A stretch of 64,000 nt of DNA from Actinomyces succiniciruminis (GTDB lineage: Bacteria; Actinomycetota; Actinomycetes; Actinomycetales; Actinomycetaceae). The DNA is taken from assembly GCF_900002405.1 (NCBI RefSeq), contig NZ_LK995535.1:27991-91990 (forward strand). The letters run 5' to 3'. This document shows, piece by piece, positions 38,215 through 47,636 of this stretch. The notes under the pieces are model-generated. The model was not told the DNA's origin, did not search any database, and saw only the letters and a program-made list of their open reading frames with translations. Every line of letters starts with the position of its first letter. The stretch's first letter is position 1. The translations under genes and the position numbers were made by a program.

Positions 38215-40986
38215 TCAGTGGGCGGCGTCACGCCAGGTGGCGCCGCGTCCCACGGACACGTCCAGGGGCACGGACAGTGTGGCCGCCCCGCTCATGCGCG
38301 TGCGCACCAGCTCCTCGACGGCGTCGGCCTCCCCGGGAGCGACCTCCAGCAGCAGCTCGTCATGGATCTGCAGCAGAATGCGCGAGCGCAGGCCGGCGGC
38401 GACCAGGCTCTCGGCGACGTCAACCATGGCCTGCTTAACGATGTCGGCGGCGCTGCCCTGGATGGGGGCGTTCAGGGCGGCGCGCTCGGCCATCTCCCGG
38501 CGCTGCCGATTGTCGCTGTTCAGGTCCGGCAGGTAGCGGCGGCGACCGAACATGGTTTCGGTCCATCCGTCGCGGCGCGCCTGCTCGACCACGTGCTCCA
38601 GGTAGTCGCGCACGCGGCCGAAGCGGGCGAAGTACGCCTCCCGCAACGCGGCCGCCTCGGCGGTGTCCACACCCAGCTGCCGGGCCAGCCCGAAGGTGGA
38701 CAGCCCATAGGCCAGCCCGTAGCTCATGGCCTTGACGTGGCTGCGCTGCTGGGGGGTGACCTCGTCGACGCCGATGCCGTGCACCATGGCTGCGACGTAG
38801 CGGTGCAGGTCCTCCCCGGAGCGGAATGCCTCGATCAGGGCGGCGTCGCCGGACAGGTGCGCCATGATGCGCATTTCGATCTGGGAGTAGTCGGCCGTCA
38901 GCAGGCACTCGTAGCCGGCCCCGACGGTGAAGGCCTCGCGGATGCGCATGCCCTCCTCGGTGCGGGCGGGGATGTTCTGCAGGTTCGGGTCGGTGGAGGA
39001 CAGCCGGCCGGTGGCGGCGATGGTCTGCTGGAAGGTGGTGTGGATGCGACCGTCGGGGAGGATGGCCTTGCGCAGCCCCTCCACGGTCTGGCGCAGCTTG
39101 ATGGCGTCGCGGTGCTCGAGCAGGTGCTCCAGGAACGGGTGACTGGTCTTGGCGTACAGGGAGGCCAGCGCGTCGGCGTCGGTGGTGTAGCCGGTCTTGG
39201 TGCGGCGGGTCTTGGGCATCTTCAGTTCGTCGAAGAGCACCGTCTGCAGCTGTTTGGGGCTGGAGAGGTTGAGTTCGTGCCCGGCGGCGGCGAAGGCGCC
39301 CTCGGCGGCGTGGGTGACGCGGGCGTCCAGTTCGGTCTCGCGCGCGGCCAGGACGTCGTCGTCGACGGCGATGCCGGCGTCCTCCATTTGCGTCAGGGTG
39401 GCGGCCACCGGCATCTCCAGGTCGGTGAACAGTTCCAGCACGCCGCGCCGGCGCATCTGCTCCTCCAGGGCCCGCTGCAGGGGCAGCAGCACGGCGGCGC
39501 GGCGCGCGGCGGCCAGCGCCGCGGCCGCCGGGGCGTCGCCGGCCAGGGAGTCCAGGTCGAAGGCGGTCTGCGGCTGGTCGTCGGGCGCGGCGGCCAGCGC
39601 CTCCAGGTCGATGCCGAGCCACCGTTGCGCCAGCGAGCCGACATCGTAGGAGCGCTGTTCGGGGCGGCACAGGTAGCCGGCGAGCGACGGGTCGGCCACC
39701 ACCCCGTCCAGGTCGATGCCGCGTGCGTGCAGGGCGTGCCAGGAGCCCTTGGCGTCGGCCACAACCTTGGGGCGGTCGGCGTCGGTGAGCAGGGAGAAGA
39801 GGGTCCGTTCATCGGTGGGGTCGAGCAGGGACAGGTCCGCGACCAGGGCGACGACGCCGTCGGAGACGGCGACCATGGTCGCGTCCCCCCGGCCGGGGTG
39901 CAGGGTGCCGACCACGTCCAGCCCGAGCGAGCCGCCCTCGCCCGAGGGCAGGTTCTTCTCCAGCCAAGCGGCAACGTCGCCCGGCTCGACGTCATGCCCG
40001 ACGGCGGCGATGCGCAGATCCTCCAGGCGGGCGGCGGGCGAGTCGGGGTCACCGGGCCGATCGGCGGCGTCGGCGAAGGGCAGGACTCGCTCGGAGCGCT
40101 GCTGGAGGTTGCGGAACTCCAAAGCGTCCATGATGCGGGCGAGTTCCTCCCGGTTGGCGCCGGTGAGCTTGAGGTCGACGGCGGGGTCGAGTCCCAGGTC
40201 CAGGTCGGTGAGCAGATGGTTCAGGCGGCGGTTGCGCAGCACGTCGTCGAGGTGGTCGCGCAGGGACTGGCCGGCCTTGCCCTTGATCTGGTCGGCGTTG
40301 GCGATGACCCCCTCGAGTCCGTCATACAGGCGGATCCACTTGGCGGCGGTCTTGGGGCCAACTCCGGGAACGCCCGGCAGGTTGTCGGAGGTCTCGCCTA
40401 CCAGCGCGGCCAGGTGCGGGTAGCGCTCGGGGGTGACGCCGTAGCGTTCCTCCACCTCGGCGGGGGTCATGCGCCGCAGTGTGGACACGCCCTTGATCGG
40501 GTACAGCACGGTGCAGTGCTCGGTGACCGTCTGGAAGGAGTCGCGGTCCCCGGAGCACACCAGCACCTCCATGCCCTCGTGCTGCCCCTGCGCGGCCAGG
40601 GTGGCCAGGATGTCGTCCGCCTCGTATCCGGGGGAGGTAACGGTGGGGACGCCCATGGCGTTCAGCACGTCCTGCAGCAGTTCCACCTGTCCGGCGAAGG
40701 CGGGCGGGGTCTCATCGCGGGTGCTCTTGTACTCGGCGTACTCGCGGGTGCGGAAGGTGCCGCCGGGCAGGTCGAAGGCAACCGCTACGTGAGTGGGCTG
40801 CTCCTGCTCCAGCAGGGACAGGAACATGGACACGAAGCCGTACACCGCGTTGGTGGACTGGCCGGTGGTGGTGGTGAAGTTCTCGACCGGCAGGGCGTAG
40901 AAGGCGCGGAAGGCCATGGAGTGCCCGTCGATGAGGAGGAGCGTTCCGGCGTCCGGGGCGGCGGGGCTGGTCTCGATGGTGCTCAC
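38215..40986 (-). CDS. polA: DNA polymerase I
   Basis: Repair and gap-filling polymerase of 923 residues. The N-terminal 5'-3' exonuclease shows LLLIDGHSMAFRAFYALP and GYEADDILATLA. The middle 3'-5' exonuclease-like domain lacks an obvious DxE site, as in many actinobacteria. The polymerase domain shows SSTDPNLQNIPARTEEG, ADYSQIEMRIMAHLSGD and the terminal LLQIHDELLLEV. Starts with GTG at 40986, 17 bp from the divergent thioesterase gene. Confidence 0.96.
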   Translation of the reverse strand: MSTIETSPAAPDAGTLLLIDGHSMAFRAFYALPVENFTTTTGQSTNAVYGFVSMFLSLLEQEQPTHVAVAFDLPGGTFRTREYAEYKSTRDETPPAFAGQVELLQDVLNAMGVPTVTSPGYEADDILATLAAQGQHEGMEVLVCSGDRDSFQTVTEHCTVLYPIKGVSTLRRMTPAEVEERYGVTPERYPHLAALVGETSDNLPGVPGVGPKTAAKWIRLYDGLEGVIANADQIKGKAGQSLRDHLDDVLRNRRLNHLLTDLDLGLDPAVDLKLTGANREELARIMDALEFRNLQQRSERVLPFADAADRPGDPDSPAARLEDLRIAAVGHDVEPGDVAAWLEKNLPSGEGGSLGLDVVGTLHPGRGDATMVAVSDGVVALVADLSLLDPTDERTLFSLLTDADRPKVVADAKGSWHALHARGIDLDGVVADPSLAGYLCRPEQRSYDVGSLAQRWLGIDLEALAAAPDDQPQTAFDLDSLAGDAPAAAALAAARRAAVLLPLQRALEEQMRRRGVLELFTDLEMPVAATLTQMEDAGIAVDDDVLAARETELDARVTHAAEGAFAAAGHELNLSSPKQLQTVLFDELKMPKTRRTKTGYTTDADALASLYAKTSHPFLEHLLEHRDAIKLRQTVEGLRKAILPDGRIHTTFQQTIAATGRLSSTDPNLQNIPARTEEGMRIREAFTVGAGYECLLTADYSQIEMRIMAHLSGDAALIEAFRSGEDLHRYVAAMVHGIGVDEVTPQQRSHVKAMSYGLAYGLSTFGLARQLGVDTAEAAALREAYFARFGRVRDYLEHVVEQARRDGWTETMFGRRRYLPDLNSDNRQRREMAERAALNAPIQGSAADIVKQAMVDVAESLVAAGLRSRILLQIHDELLLEVAPGEADAVEELVRTRMSGAATLSVPLDVSVGRGATWRDAAH

Positions 40987-41003
40987 CGTGACAGCCTAAG
41001 GGC

Positions 41004-41528
41004 ATGAGCGAAAAGGAACCCGCATCCGGCGGCCCGGACGTGCCCGTGGCCTTCCCCGCCGCTTCCGTCCGCCCCTTCCCGGTACCCAGGCCGGCCGGCT
41101 CCGCGGTTTCGGCCACCAGTGCGCTGGGAACTTCCGGACTGGCGGACGCGCAGGCCGGCACACTCATGTCGACCCTGCACATGGAGCTTCAGGAGCGTTC
41201 GGCCGAGCACACCGTGGTGCGCATGCCGGTGGACGGCGCCCGGCAGGTCACCGGGGTACTGCACGGCGGGGCCAGCGCCGCGCTGATAGAGACGGCCGCC
41301 TCCGTGGCGGCGCGGGAGAGCGCGCCCACCGGCACGGCCCCGGTGGGCACCGACCTGCAGGTCAGCCACCTGCGGCCGGCGCGACGCGGCTGGGTGACGG
41401 CGGTGGCCACCCCCCTGCACCGCGGTCGGCGCACCGCCGTTTACCGGGTGGAGGTCAGCGACGAGAGCGGACGCATCGTTGCGCACGGCACTCTGCGCTG
41501 CCTGTATGTGGAGGTCGACGGCGCCTGA
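41004..41528 (+). CDS. PaaI-family hotdog thioesterase
   Basis: 174 residues with the hotdog motif VLHGGASAALIETAASVAA, which matches the acyl-CoA thioesterase PaaI/EntH subgroup. An N-terminal tail of about 45 residues is low complexity. Substrate unknown. Lies between polA and pdtaR, a common actinobacterial neighbourhood. Confidence 0.85.
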   Translation: MSEKEPASGGPDVPVAFPAASVRPFPVPRPAGSAVSATSALGTSGLADAQAGTLMSTLHMELQERSAEHTVVRMPVDGARQVTGVLHGGASAALIETAASVAARESAPTGTAPVGTDLQVSHLRPARRGWVTAVATPLHRGRRTAVYRVEVSDESGRIVAHGTLRCLYVEVDGA

Positions 41529-41580
41529 ACCGTCCGGGCCGTATCCCCGCCCGGACGCCGGCGGCCGTCCGTGGCCGCGT

Positions 41581-42201
41581 TCAGGACTCCTTCTTGGCGC
41601 CCTTGGCGCCGCCGATCTGCTCGATCACCGCGTCGGCGACCTCACGCATGGTCAGGCGCCGGTTCATGGAGGTCTTCTGCAGCCAGCGGAAGGCCTCCGG
41701 TTCGCTCAGCCCCATCTGCTCCATGAGCAGGCCCTTGGCGCGATCCACGCGCTTGCGGGTCTCGAAGCGCTCCTGCAGATCGGAGATCTCCGCCTCCAGG
41801 GAGCGGATCTCGTCGTGGCGGGACATGGCGATCTCAATGGCGGGGATCAGTTCGGCCGGGGTGAAGGGCTTGACCACGTAGGCCATGGCACCGGCCGCAC
41901 CGGCCCGCTCGACCAGCTCGGTCTGTGAGAAGGCCGTCAGCATCACGACGGCGCAGCCGTGCGCGTCGATGATGCGCTCGGCAGCCGTGATGCCGTCCAG
42001 CACGGGCATCTTCACGTCCATGACGCACAGGTCGGGCTCGTACTCGTCGGCGAGGCGAATCGCCTCCTCCCCGTTCGCGGCCTCGGCGACGACCTCGTAG
42101 CCGGCATCGGTCAGGGTCTCGACGATGTCCAGGCGGATGAGGGTCTCGTCCTCGGCGACAAGGACTCTGCGGGTTCGGGAAGTAGCGGACTCGTTGCTCA
42201 C
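41581..42201 (-). CDS. pdtaR: ANTAR-domain response regulator (PdtaR-like)
   Basis: 206 residues. The N-terminal receiver domain has the acidic pair in VAEDETLIR, phospho-acceptor Asp in CVMDVKMPVLDG and Lys in VVKPFTP. The C-terminal ANTAR RNA-binding domain is RVDRAKGLLMEQMGLSEPEA. Such regulators are antiterminators that bind dual hairpins. The partner kinase PdtaS is not in the window. Confidence 0.93.
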   Translation of the reverse strand: MSNESATSRTRRVLVAEDETLIRLDIVETLTDAGYEVVAEAANGEEAIRLADEYEPDLCVMDVKMPVLDGITAAERIIDAHGCAVVMLTAFSQTELVERAGAAGAMAYVVKPFTPAELIPAIEIAMSRHDEIRSLEAEISDLQERFETRKRVDRAKGLLMEQMGLSEPEAFRWLQKTSMNRRLTMREVADAVIEQIGGAKGAKKES

Positions 42202-42267
42202 GGCTAAATCCTAGTATGCTCGGCGACGTTGCGAGGCCCGCGCGCCGCCCCGCGTGCGAGCGAGCAC

Positions 42268-42344
42268 GCCTCCGTAGCCCAATTGGCAGAGGCATCCGAC
42301 TCAAAATCGGAGTGTTGTGGGTTCGAGTCCCACCGGAGGTACCA
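42268..42344 (+). tRNA. Class I tRNA with anticodon CAA (Leu by anticodon)
   Basis: A full cloverleaf with encoded CCA: acceptor GCCTCCG/CGGAGGT, anticodon stem TCCGA/TCGGA, loop CTCAAAA, T-arm GTGGG-TTCGAGT-CCCAC. The anticodon reads CAA (Leu). The variable loop is only 5 nt (GTGTT), whereas tRNA-Leu normally has a long variable arm, so the identity is uncertain. It lies at the left edge of the insertion-sequence pile. Confidence 0.75.
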
Positions 42345-42381
42345 GACGTCACCAACAAGGTGATGCACATAACACTGTTAC

Positions 42382-42408
42382 GTCTCAGGACATCGTGACA
42401 GTTCTGTC
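42382..42408. repeat. Remnant of an IS481-type end
   Basis: Matches the terminal repeat of the IS481 element at 42723 (GTCTCAGGACATC...TGACAGTTCTGTC) with one base missing. It abuts the stop codon of the IS3 orfB fragment, so an older insertion or deletion seems to have removed the IS3 left end. Confidence 0.6.
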
Positions 42409-42717
42409 AAGCCCCGGGTTTCGTAGAGGCTGTTTTATCTGGCGCCGGGGGTTGCCGGCTGGGGTTGGTTGGGGGTGGTCTGCTCGCCGACGTCTGCGCG
42501 TCGGCGGTGTCGGTGGTGTCTGGTGGTGGGGTGTATGCCTGCTCGTGCTGAACGGGGGCGTGCATGTCGATGGCGGAGTGAGGGCGGACTGTGCCCGACC
42601 AGTTGCACCCACTCGGCGGTGGCGAACTCAACGTCCTCGATGCCCTCCCAGGGGCCGTGGTCGTCGAGGTAGTGCCGGTTTCGGATCAGCTCCGCCTTAT
42701 AGAGCGAGTTGAGGGCC
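42407..42717 (-). pseudogene. IS3 OrfB transposase, C-terminal fragment
   Basis: Reads LNSLYKAELIRNRHYLDDHG, then GPWEGIEDVEFATAEWVQ and a tail ending ASTKPGA, all typical of the IS3 OrfB end. It continues the reading of the piece at 44230-45039 once the IS481 element and one copy of the 15-bp target duplication are removed. Confidence 0.75.
42703..42717. repeat. 15-bp target duplication, left copy
   Basis: AGCGAGTTGAGGGCC at 42703-42717 is repeated exactly at 44230-44244. The two copies flank the IS481 element. Confidence 0.85.
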
Positions 42718-44229
42718 TGTTATGTCTCAGGACATCGGTGACAGTTCTGTGTCAGGACATCGGTGACAGTTCGGGGGTTGTTGGGGGTGACAGTTCTGGT
42801 GTGCTTTTGGGCGCATGAGCTCAGTCAGGAAATCCAACAGTAGTGGTGTTGATCCGCGTGTGCGTCTGGCGATCGCCCGGTGGCCTGATGACGCCCCGCG
42901 CGGCGCGGTGACCACCTTCTGCGCCGAGCAGTCCATCTCCCGTAAGACCTTCTATGCGATCCGCGCCCGAGCTCGTACCGAGGGCGAGGCCGCGGCTCTT
43001 GAGCCTGGCTCCACGAGACCGCGTAGGAGTCCGTCGGCTATCAGTGCTGATCAACGCACCCAGGCGCTGCGGGTGCGGGCGGCTCTGGCGTCCTCGGGCC
43101 TGGATTGCGGCCCGATCAGCGTGCACGACAAGATGCAGGCCATGGGCCTCAAGGCGCCCTCGCCGGCGTCCCTGGCCCGGATCTTCCACGCCGCCGGCGT
43201 GGCTCGAGCCGAGCCCACGAAGAGGCCCCGGGCGGCATGGCGCCGGTTTGTCTATCCGGCCCCGAACGCCTGCTGGCAGACGGGGCGCCACCGAGTACGT
43301 CCTCGCCAGGGGACACAAGTGCGTCGTATCCCCGGCTCATCGATGACCACTCCCGCCTGGCGGTGGCGTCCCTGGTCGCCGCCGCCGAGACCAGCCAGGC
43401 GGCTATCGCGGTATTCGACCGGGCCGTCGCCCGCTACGGGGTACCCCAGCGCCTGCTGACCGACAACGGGACGGCCCTGAACCCCACCCGACGCGGTCGC
43501 AAAGGCAAACTGGACGGGCCACGTGCGCACCGTGGGGGTAGAACCCATCACCTCCAAGCCCTATAAGCCCACCACCCAGGGCAAGAACGAGCGCTTCCAC
43601 CAGACTCTGTTCCGCTACCTCGACGCCCAGCCCCTGGCCCACACCATCGAAGAGCTACAAGCCCAAGTCGACGCCTTCGACCACATCTACAACACCGAGC
43701 GAGGACACCAGGGCCTGCCCGGGCGTATCACACCCCAGCCCAGGCATGGGACGCCACCCCCGTCGCCGCCCCGCCAAGACCCGCCCCACCCGACGAGACC
43801 GTGTCCGTCGGCGGTCTGCCCGCGCCCGCGGCTAACGCCGCCTCGGGCCACCGCAGACGAGGTGCCAGACCACCCCAGCGCCGCAAGACCCCACCCTCAG
43901 GGACCCGGCAGGTACGCGTCGGCGCCAACGGGACCGTCAACCTGGCCTCGATCACGTTCCTGGCCTCCAAGACCCACGCCGGCAGCCAGGCCATCATCGA
44001 CTGGAACCCCGACACAATCATCATCACCACCACCGACGGCGAGGTCCTCGCCCAGTACACCTGGCCCGCACCCGGCACCCGCTACGTCTCCACCCACACA
44101 CACCCAACCCCACCAGCCAGCACCGACCACCACACCCCACAAGACCCAGAGCTGTCACCGATGTCCTGATACACCAACTGTCACCGATGTCCTGAGGCAG
44201 AACTGTCACCGATGTCCTGAGACATCACA
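42718..44229 (+). mobile_element. IS481-family insertion sequence
   Basis: 1512 bp bounded by inverted ends (TGTTATGTCTCAGGACATCG at 42718; TGTGATGTCTCAGGACATCG read inward from 44229) and a 15-bp target duplication. Extra internal copies of the GACATCGGTGACAGTT motif lie near each end (two or three per side). It carries one transposase gene with frameshifts. Inserted in IS3 orfB. Confidence 0.88.
42815..44169 (+). pseudogene. IS481 transposase with four frameshifts
   Basis: An N-terminal helix-turn-helix (FCAEQSISRKTFYAI) and the DDE integrase core are spread over all three frames: EYVLARGHKC, then IDDHSRLAVASLVAA, then LTDNGTALNPTRRG, then KPYKPTTQGKNERFHQTLF with the catalytic Glu. Breaks fall near 43276, 43330, 43512 and 43738, each explained by one extra G or C. 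Either the gene is decayed or the assembly carries indel errors in G/C runs. Confidence 0.8.
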
Positions 44230-44244
44230 AGCGAGTTGAGGGCC
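44230..44244. repeat. 15-bp target duplication, right copy
   Basis: Exact copy of 42703-42717 next to the right end of the IS481 element. Confidence 0.85.
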
Positions 44245-45039
44245 TCGGCCAGAGCGTTATCGTAGGAATCACCCTTCGACCCCACCGAGGCCACAGCGTC
44301 GCAGTCGGACAGGGCCTGCCCGTAACGTATCGCCCGGTACTGGACCCCCGGTCGGAGTGGTGAATCAGCCCCTTCAGGTCCGCGCCCTCGCGCTGGCGCT
44401 GCCAGATACCCATCTTCAGGGCGCCCAGCGCCAGATCGGTGTACAAGCTCGTTGACGTCTGCCAGCCGACGATCCGACGCGAGTACACGTCGGTGACGAG
44501 AGCCACATACACCCAGCCCGACAGGGTGCGTACGTAGGTGGGGGTACCTCCCACGTAGTGGGGGAATGTCCGCCACCCACAACTCGTTCGGCCTGAACGC
44601 GCTGAAGTGTCTTTTGACCAGGTCCGCGGGGCACTGCTCCTTAGGAGCCGACCGGGTCGTCCTGGGCGATTTGGCGCGGCGGATGCCGTGCAGGCCCATG
44701 TCCCGCATCAGACGCTCCACGGTGCAGCAGGCGTCGCATGCCCCAGGCCGTGCCGGGCGGAGGCCTCGGGCCGGTTGAGCATGGCGTGCATCTTGCGGGC
44801 CCCAAGTACGCAGTAGTTGTTCTCATGCACCCGCCCGATCTCGGCCTTCAGAGCCTGGTCGCGTCTACTCCTTGCCGATGGGGGACGGGACTTGCGGGCC
44901 CGGCAGGACGGGTAGGGGCGATCATTGGTACCGGCGCTAGTAAGCACCTGGCAGATCGGCACAGGCCCCAAGGTCCGCCTTGTTGTCATCAATGAATGAA
45001 TCGATGACCTCTAGCGGCGCCTCACACTCCGCCCGGGGC
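44230..45039 (-). pseudogene. IS3 OrfB transposase, N-terminal and central fragment
   Basis: Reads VIDSFIDDNKADLGPVPICQ, RSRRDQALKAEIGRVHENNY, VERLMRDMGLHGIRRAKSPR, LVTDVYSRRIVGWQ and KGDSYDNALAEALNSL in changing frames. A duplicated CCCCCAC block near 44550 accounts for one break. The catalytic core is disrupted. Confidence 0.75.
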
Positions 45040-45047
45040 GCATACAT
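45040..45047. repeat. 8-bp target duplication of the ISL3 element (left copy)
   Basis: GCATACAT at 45040-45047 is repeated at 46496-46503. Eight bp is the usual ISL3 target duplication length. Confidence 0.85.
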
Positions 45048-46495
45048 GGCTCTTCCGGTTTAGGGGTGTAGTAGCTGTTGTCTGAAGCCTCCGGCGTGGA
45101 TGAGGCTGCGGATGGTGTAGTTGGCCAGGTTTCTGAATCCGAGGGCGATGCCGCGTAGGTGTTCCAGGCGGGGCGTTGACTGCTTCGGTGGGGCCGTTGG
45201 AGGTGCCTGGGTGATCGAAGTAGGCCAGGATGTCATCGCGCCGCTGGACCAGGGTCTTGCCCAGCGACTTCAGCTCTTCGAGGGCGTCAGGCACGCCGGT
45301 CTTGAGGGTCTGCATCACCTTCTCCATTCGGGTCTTGCCCTGGGCGGGGGTCTTGGCGCGGTAGGCGGCCATGATCTTCTGATGCGCAGCCCAGGCGGCC
45401 TCTACCGGCGTGTTCTGGGGGTCGGCAAACAGTTGTTCGAGACGTTCCCAGCCGCTGTCGCCCACCAGGCCCGCCCCGGTGCGCAGGAGCCTGCGGGCCT
45501 TGTACAAGGGGTCTTCCTTACGGCCCCTACGGCCGGTGGTCTCGCGCTGGGTGCGGCGGCGGCACTCATCGAGCTTGTCCCCGGCCAGCGCTACTACGTG
45601 GAAGGGGTCCATGACCTCGGTCGCATCAGGTAGGGCCTGGGCGGCGGCGGTCTTGAAACCGGTGAAGCCGTCCATCGCGACCACCTGCACGCCCTTGCGC
45701 CAGGTCTCGGACTGGTCCTGGAGCCACTGCTTGAAGACCTGCTTGGACCTGCCTTCGATCATGTCCAGCAGGCGAGACGGACCCGTCCGATCGCGCACCG
45801 GAGTCAAGTCAATGATGACGGTGACATACCGGTCGCCCTTGCGGGTATGCCGCCAGGCGTGCTCGTCCACCCCGATGACCTCCACGCCCTTCAGACGTCC
45901 AGGATCATTGATCAAGCGGTCCTTGGCCCGCTCCAGGATGGCGTCGCCCTCGGTGTCCCACGACACCCCCAGCGCCGCTGCTACGCGCGAGACGGACATG
46001 AACTCAACCCCCACGGCCCGGATCGCCCAGTCCACCGCCGCCCGGGTCAACACAGCCCGCTTGGCCGCGGCTCTAGAGCAGTCTTGACGCCACACGCGTT
46101 CGCAGCCCTGGCAGCGCCAGCGCCGCAACCGGACCAGCAGGTGCGTGGGCCGCCAGCCCACCGGCACGTGCGCCAGGTGCCTGCTCACGGTCCCCACCGC
46201 CACGCCCTGGGCCCCGCAGACCCGGCAGAACGCATCCTCCTCCAAGGCCTGCAGCCGGCACTCCACCAGTGCACTGCCGCCATCTATGCGCATGCCGGTG
46301 GCGGTCAGTCCCAGGCTGTCCAGGCCCAGGAAACTAGCAAGATCAGGGACAGTGAAGGTAGTCTCGGCCATGTCGAGGTCTCCGTGATCGGTGGTGTTCA
46401 GCAACCCCAATCATCGGGGACCTCGACCCACACCCACCACCCCGACACGCGCACCCGCGACTACCCCACCACCACACCCTCAAACCGGAAGAGCC
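45048..46495 (-). mobile_element. ISL3-family insertion sequence
   Basis: 1448 bp with inverted ends (GGCTCTTCCGGTTTAGGGTG-like at 45048; GGCTCTTCCGGTTTGAGGGT read inward from 46495), flanked by 8-bp duplications. One transposase gene on the minus strand. It sits in the junction of orfA and orfB of the IS3 element. Confidence 0.88.
45060..46371 (-). pseudogene. ISL3 transposase, frameshifted near the C-terminus
   Basis: About 437 codons. It starts MAETTFTVPDLASFLGLDSL, with a zinc-ribbon (CRVCGAQG ... CQGCERVW) and a DDE core visible as VEVIGVDEHAWRH, VVAMDGFTGFKTAA, PFHVVALAGDKLDECRRRTQ and TSNGPTEAVN. One extra base near 45172 shifts the frame; after correction the reading continues as HLRGIALGFRNLANYTIRSL to a stop at 45062-45060. 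The uncorrected frame runs out of the element to 45022. Confidence 0.8.
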
Positions 46496-46503
46496 GCATA
46501 CAT
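46496..46503. repeat. 8-bp target duplication of the ISL3 element (right copy)
   Basis: GCATACAT, same as 45040-45047. Confidence 0.85.
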
Positions 46504-46800
46504 ACGCGCACCGTCTTGCGCAGGATCCCCGTTAGCCCTGCGCAGCTCGCGTACTTCCTTCTCCAGCTGCCTGATCCGCTCGGCATCGGATGTGGTGGTT
46601 CCCGGGCGGGCGCCTGCGTCGATCTCGGCCTCCTGTGTCCCAGGTGCGCAGCGCCTCGGGGTGGACACCCAGTTCATCGGCGATCCTGCGGATCGCCCCC
46701 TTAGACCTCTCGGGGTCCCTACGGGCCTCCACAGCCATCCTGGTGGCCCGCTCCCGCAGCTCCTCGGGATACTTCCTCTGAGCACTCCCGGCAGTGATCC
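46504..46800 (-). pseudogene. IS3 OrfA, frameshifted
   Basis: Reads QRKYPEELRERATRMAVEAR, SKGAIRRIADELGVHPEALR, then after a frame change AERIRQLEKEVRELRRANGD. This is the helix-turn-helix plus leucine-zipper layout of IS3 OrfA. It is cut at its end by the ISL3 insertion. Confidence 0.75.
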
Positions 46801-46860
46801 TTCCGTGCGTTCACTGCCTCCATCAAACCCGGTGCAGTTCACCTTCAAGTATTTGCCTCA

Positions 46861-47116
46861 CTGCCCACCGCTGACCGCCCACACACGCTGTAAGACCTTG
46901 AACGCGTCGTAGGAGTACTTACGCACCCGGGCACGCCGCTGAGACTTACCTGCGCCAGGAGGGCGCTTGGCCACCGCCCTCAGGCGCCGCCTGGCATTGC
47001 CCCGACTCCAACCGGCCACCGCGCACACCTCATCCAGCATCCTCCCCTTGTCCTTCTTAGACGCCTTGGCATACGCCCCCCGCGTACTTCCTAGTGATCT
47101 ACGCCCTGACCTCCAT
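46861..47116 (-). pseudogene. ISNCY-type transposase, N-terminal remnant
   Basis: Reads YAKASKKDKGRMLDEVCAVA then GWSRGNARRRLRAVAKRPPG, which resembles the N-terminus of integrase-type transposases of the ISNCY group. It has an in-frame stop and a frameshift near its start (ATG about 47116) and is cut by the IS3 right end at 46860. It forms the oldest layer of the pile. Confidence 0.55.
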
Positions 47117-47636
47117 TGACAACCCACTCCCCATGCCCGCCACCATCCGCGACTCTCGCCGGCAGTTCCAGATGAGGCACCGAACCTCTTTCGCGGGCAC
47201 CTGAGATGAGTCTCGTCGCCCACAATCGGCAGTCTCCCGCGGAACGGTATTCTTCTCATCAGCAACCCACATCAGGGCCAGCCCTCACCTATCAAGGCAT
47301 ACACAGACCACTGAACATGCTCAGAAAGATGAACTCGAGGATCACGCGGTGACCACCCCGACGTCCAGAGCAGCCACCCCGTTACAACCACTACAAAGGC
47401 CACAACTAATCGTGCAGAGTCTTGCTCACGGAGAACGTGTTCTAACGAGCCGCACATTCAGTCGCAAATATCATGCACCGCCCGAATAAGAATCCTAGAC
47501 CATAATCGCCCCTACTTTCCCGCACCCACACCAACCGAAACCACGATCTTGAGAAACACGTTCACGCCGATAACTCACGCGAGGCCTTCAACACCCAAAC
47601 ACCGCCCGCCCACTGACAAAGAAACAGAGACCCCTT
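47117..47636. other. Gene-free stretch at the island edge
   Basis: About 520 bp of mid-to-low G+C sequence between the transposon pile and the erm stop codon. I see no convincing gene, RNA or long repeat; short open frames here lack coding features. It includes the right flank of the ISNCY remnant. Confidence 0.5.

Larger units (their letters stand above)
42407..46860 (-). mobile_element. IS3-family element, broken by two later insertions
   Basis: The orfA and orfB pieces lie in order on the minus strand (46.85 to 42.41 kb). They are separated by an ISL3 element inserted near the orfA end and an IS481 element inserted in the 3' part of orfB. The right end is at TGAGGC... (46860), which supplies the stop codon of the interrupted ISNCY fragment. 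The left inverted repeat is lost. All parts carry frameshifts, so the element is dead. Confidence 0.75.

Noticed and set aside
38164..41007. 947-codon plus-strand frame opposite polA
   Set aside because: Shadow of polA; no recognisable domain.
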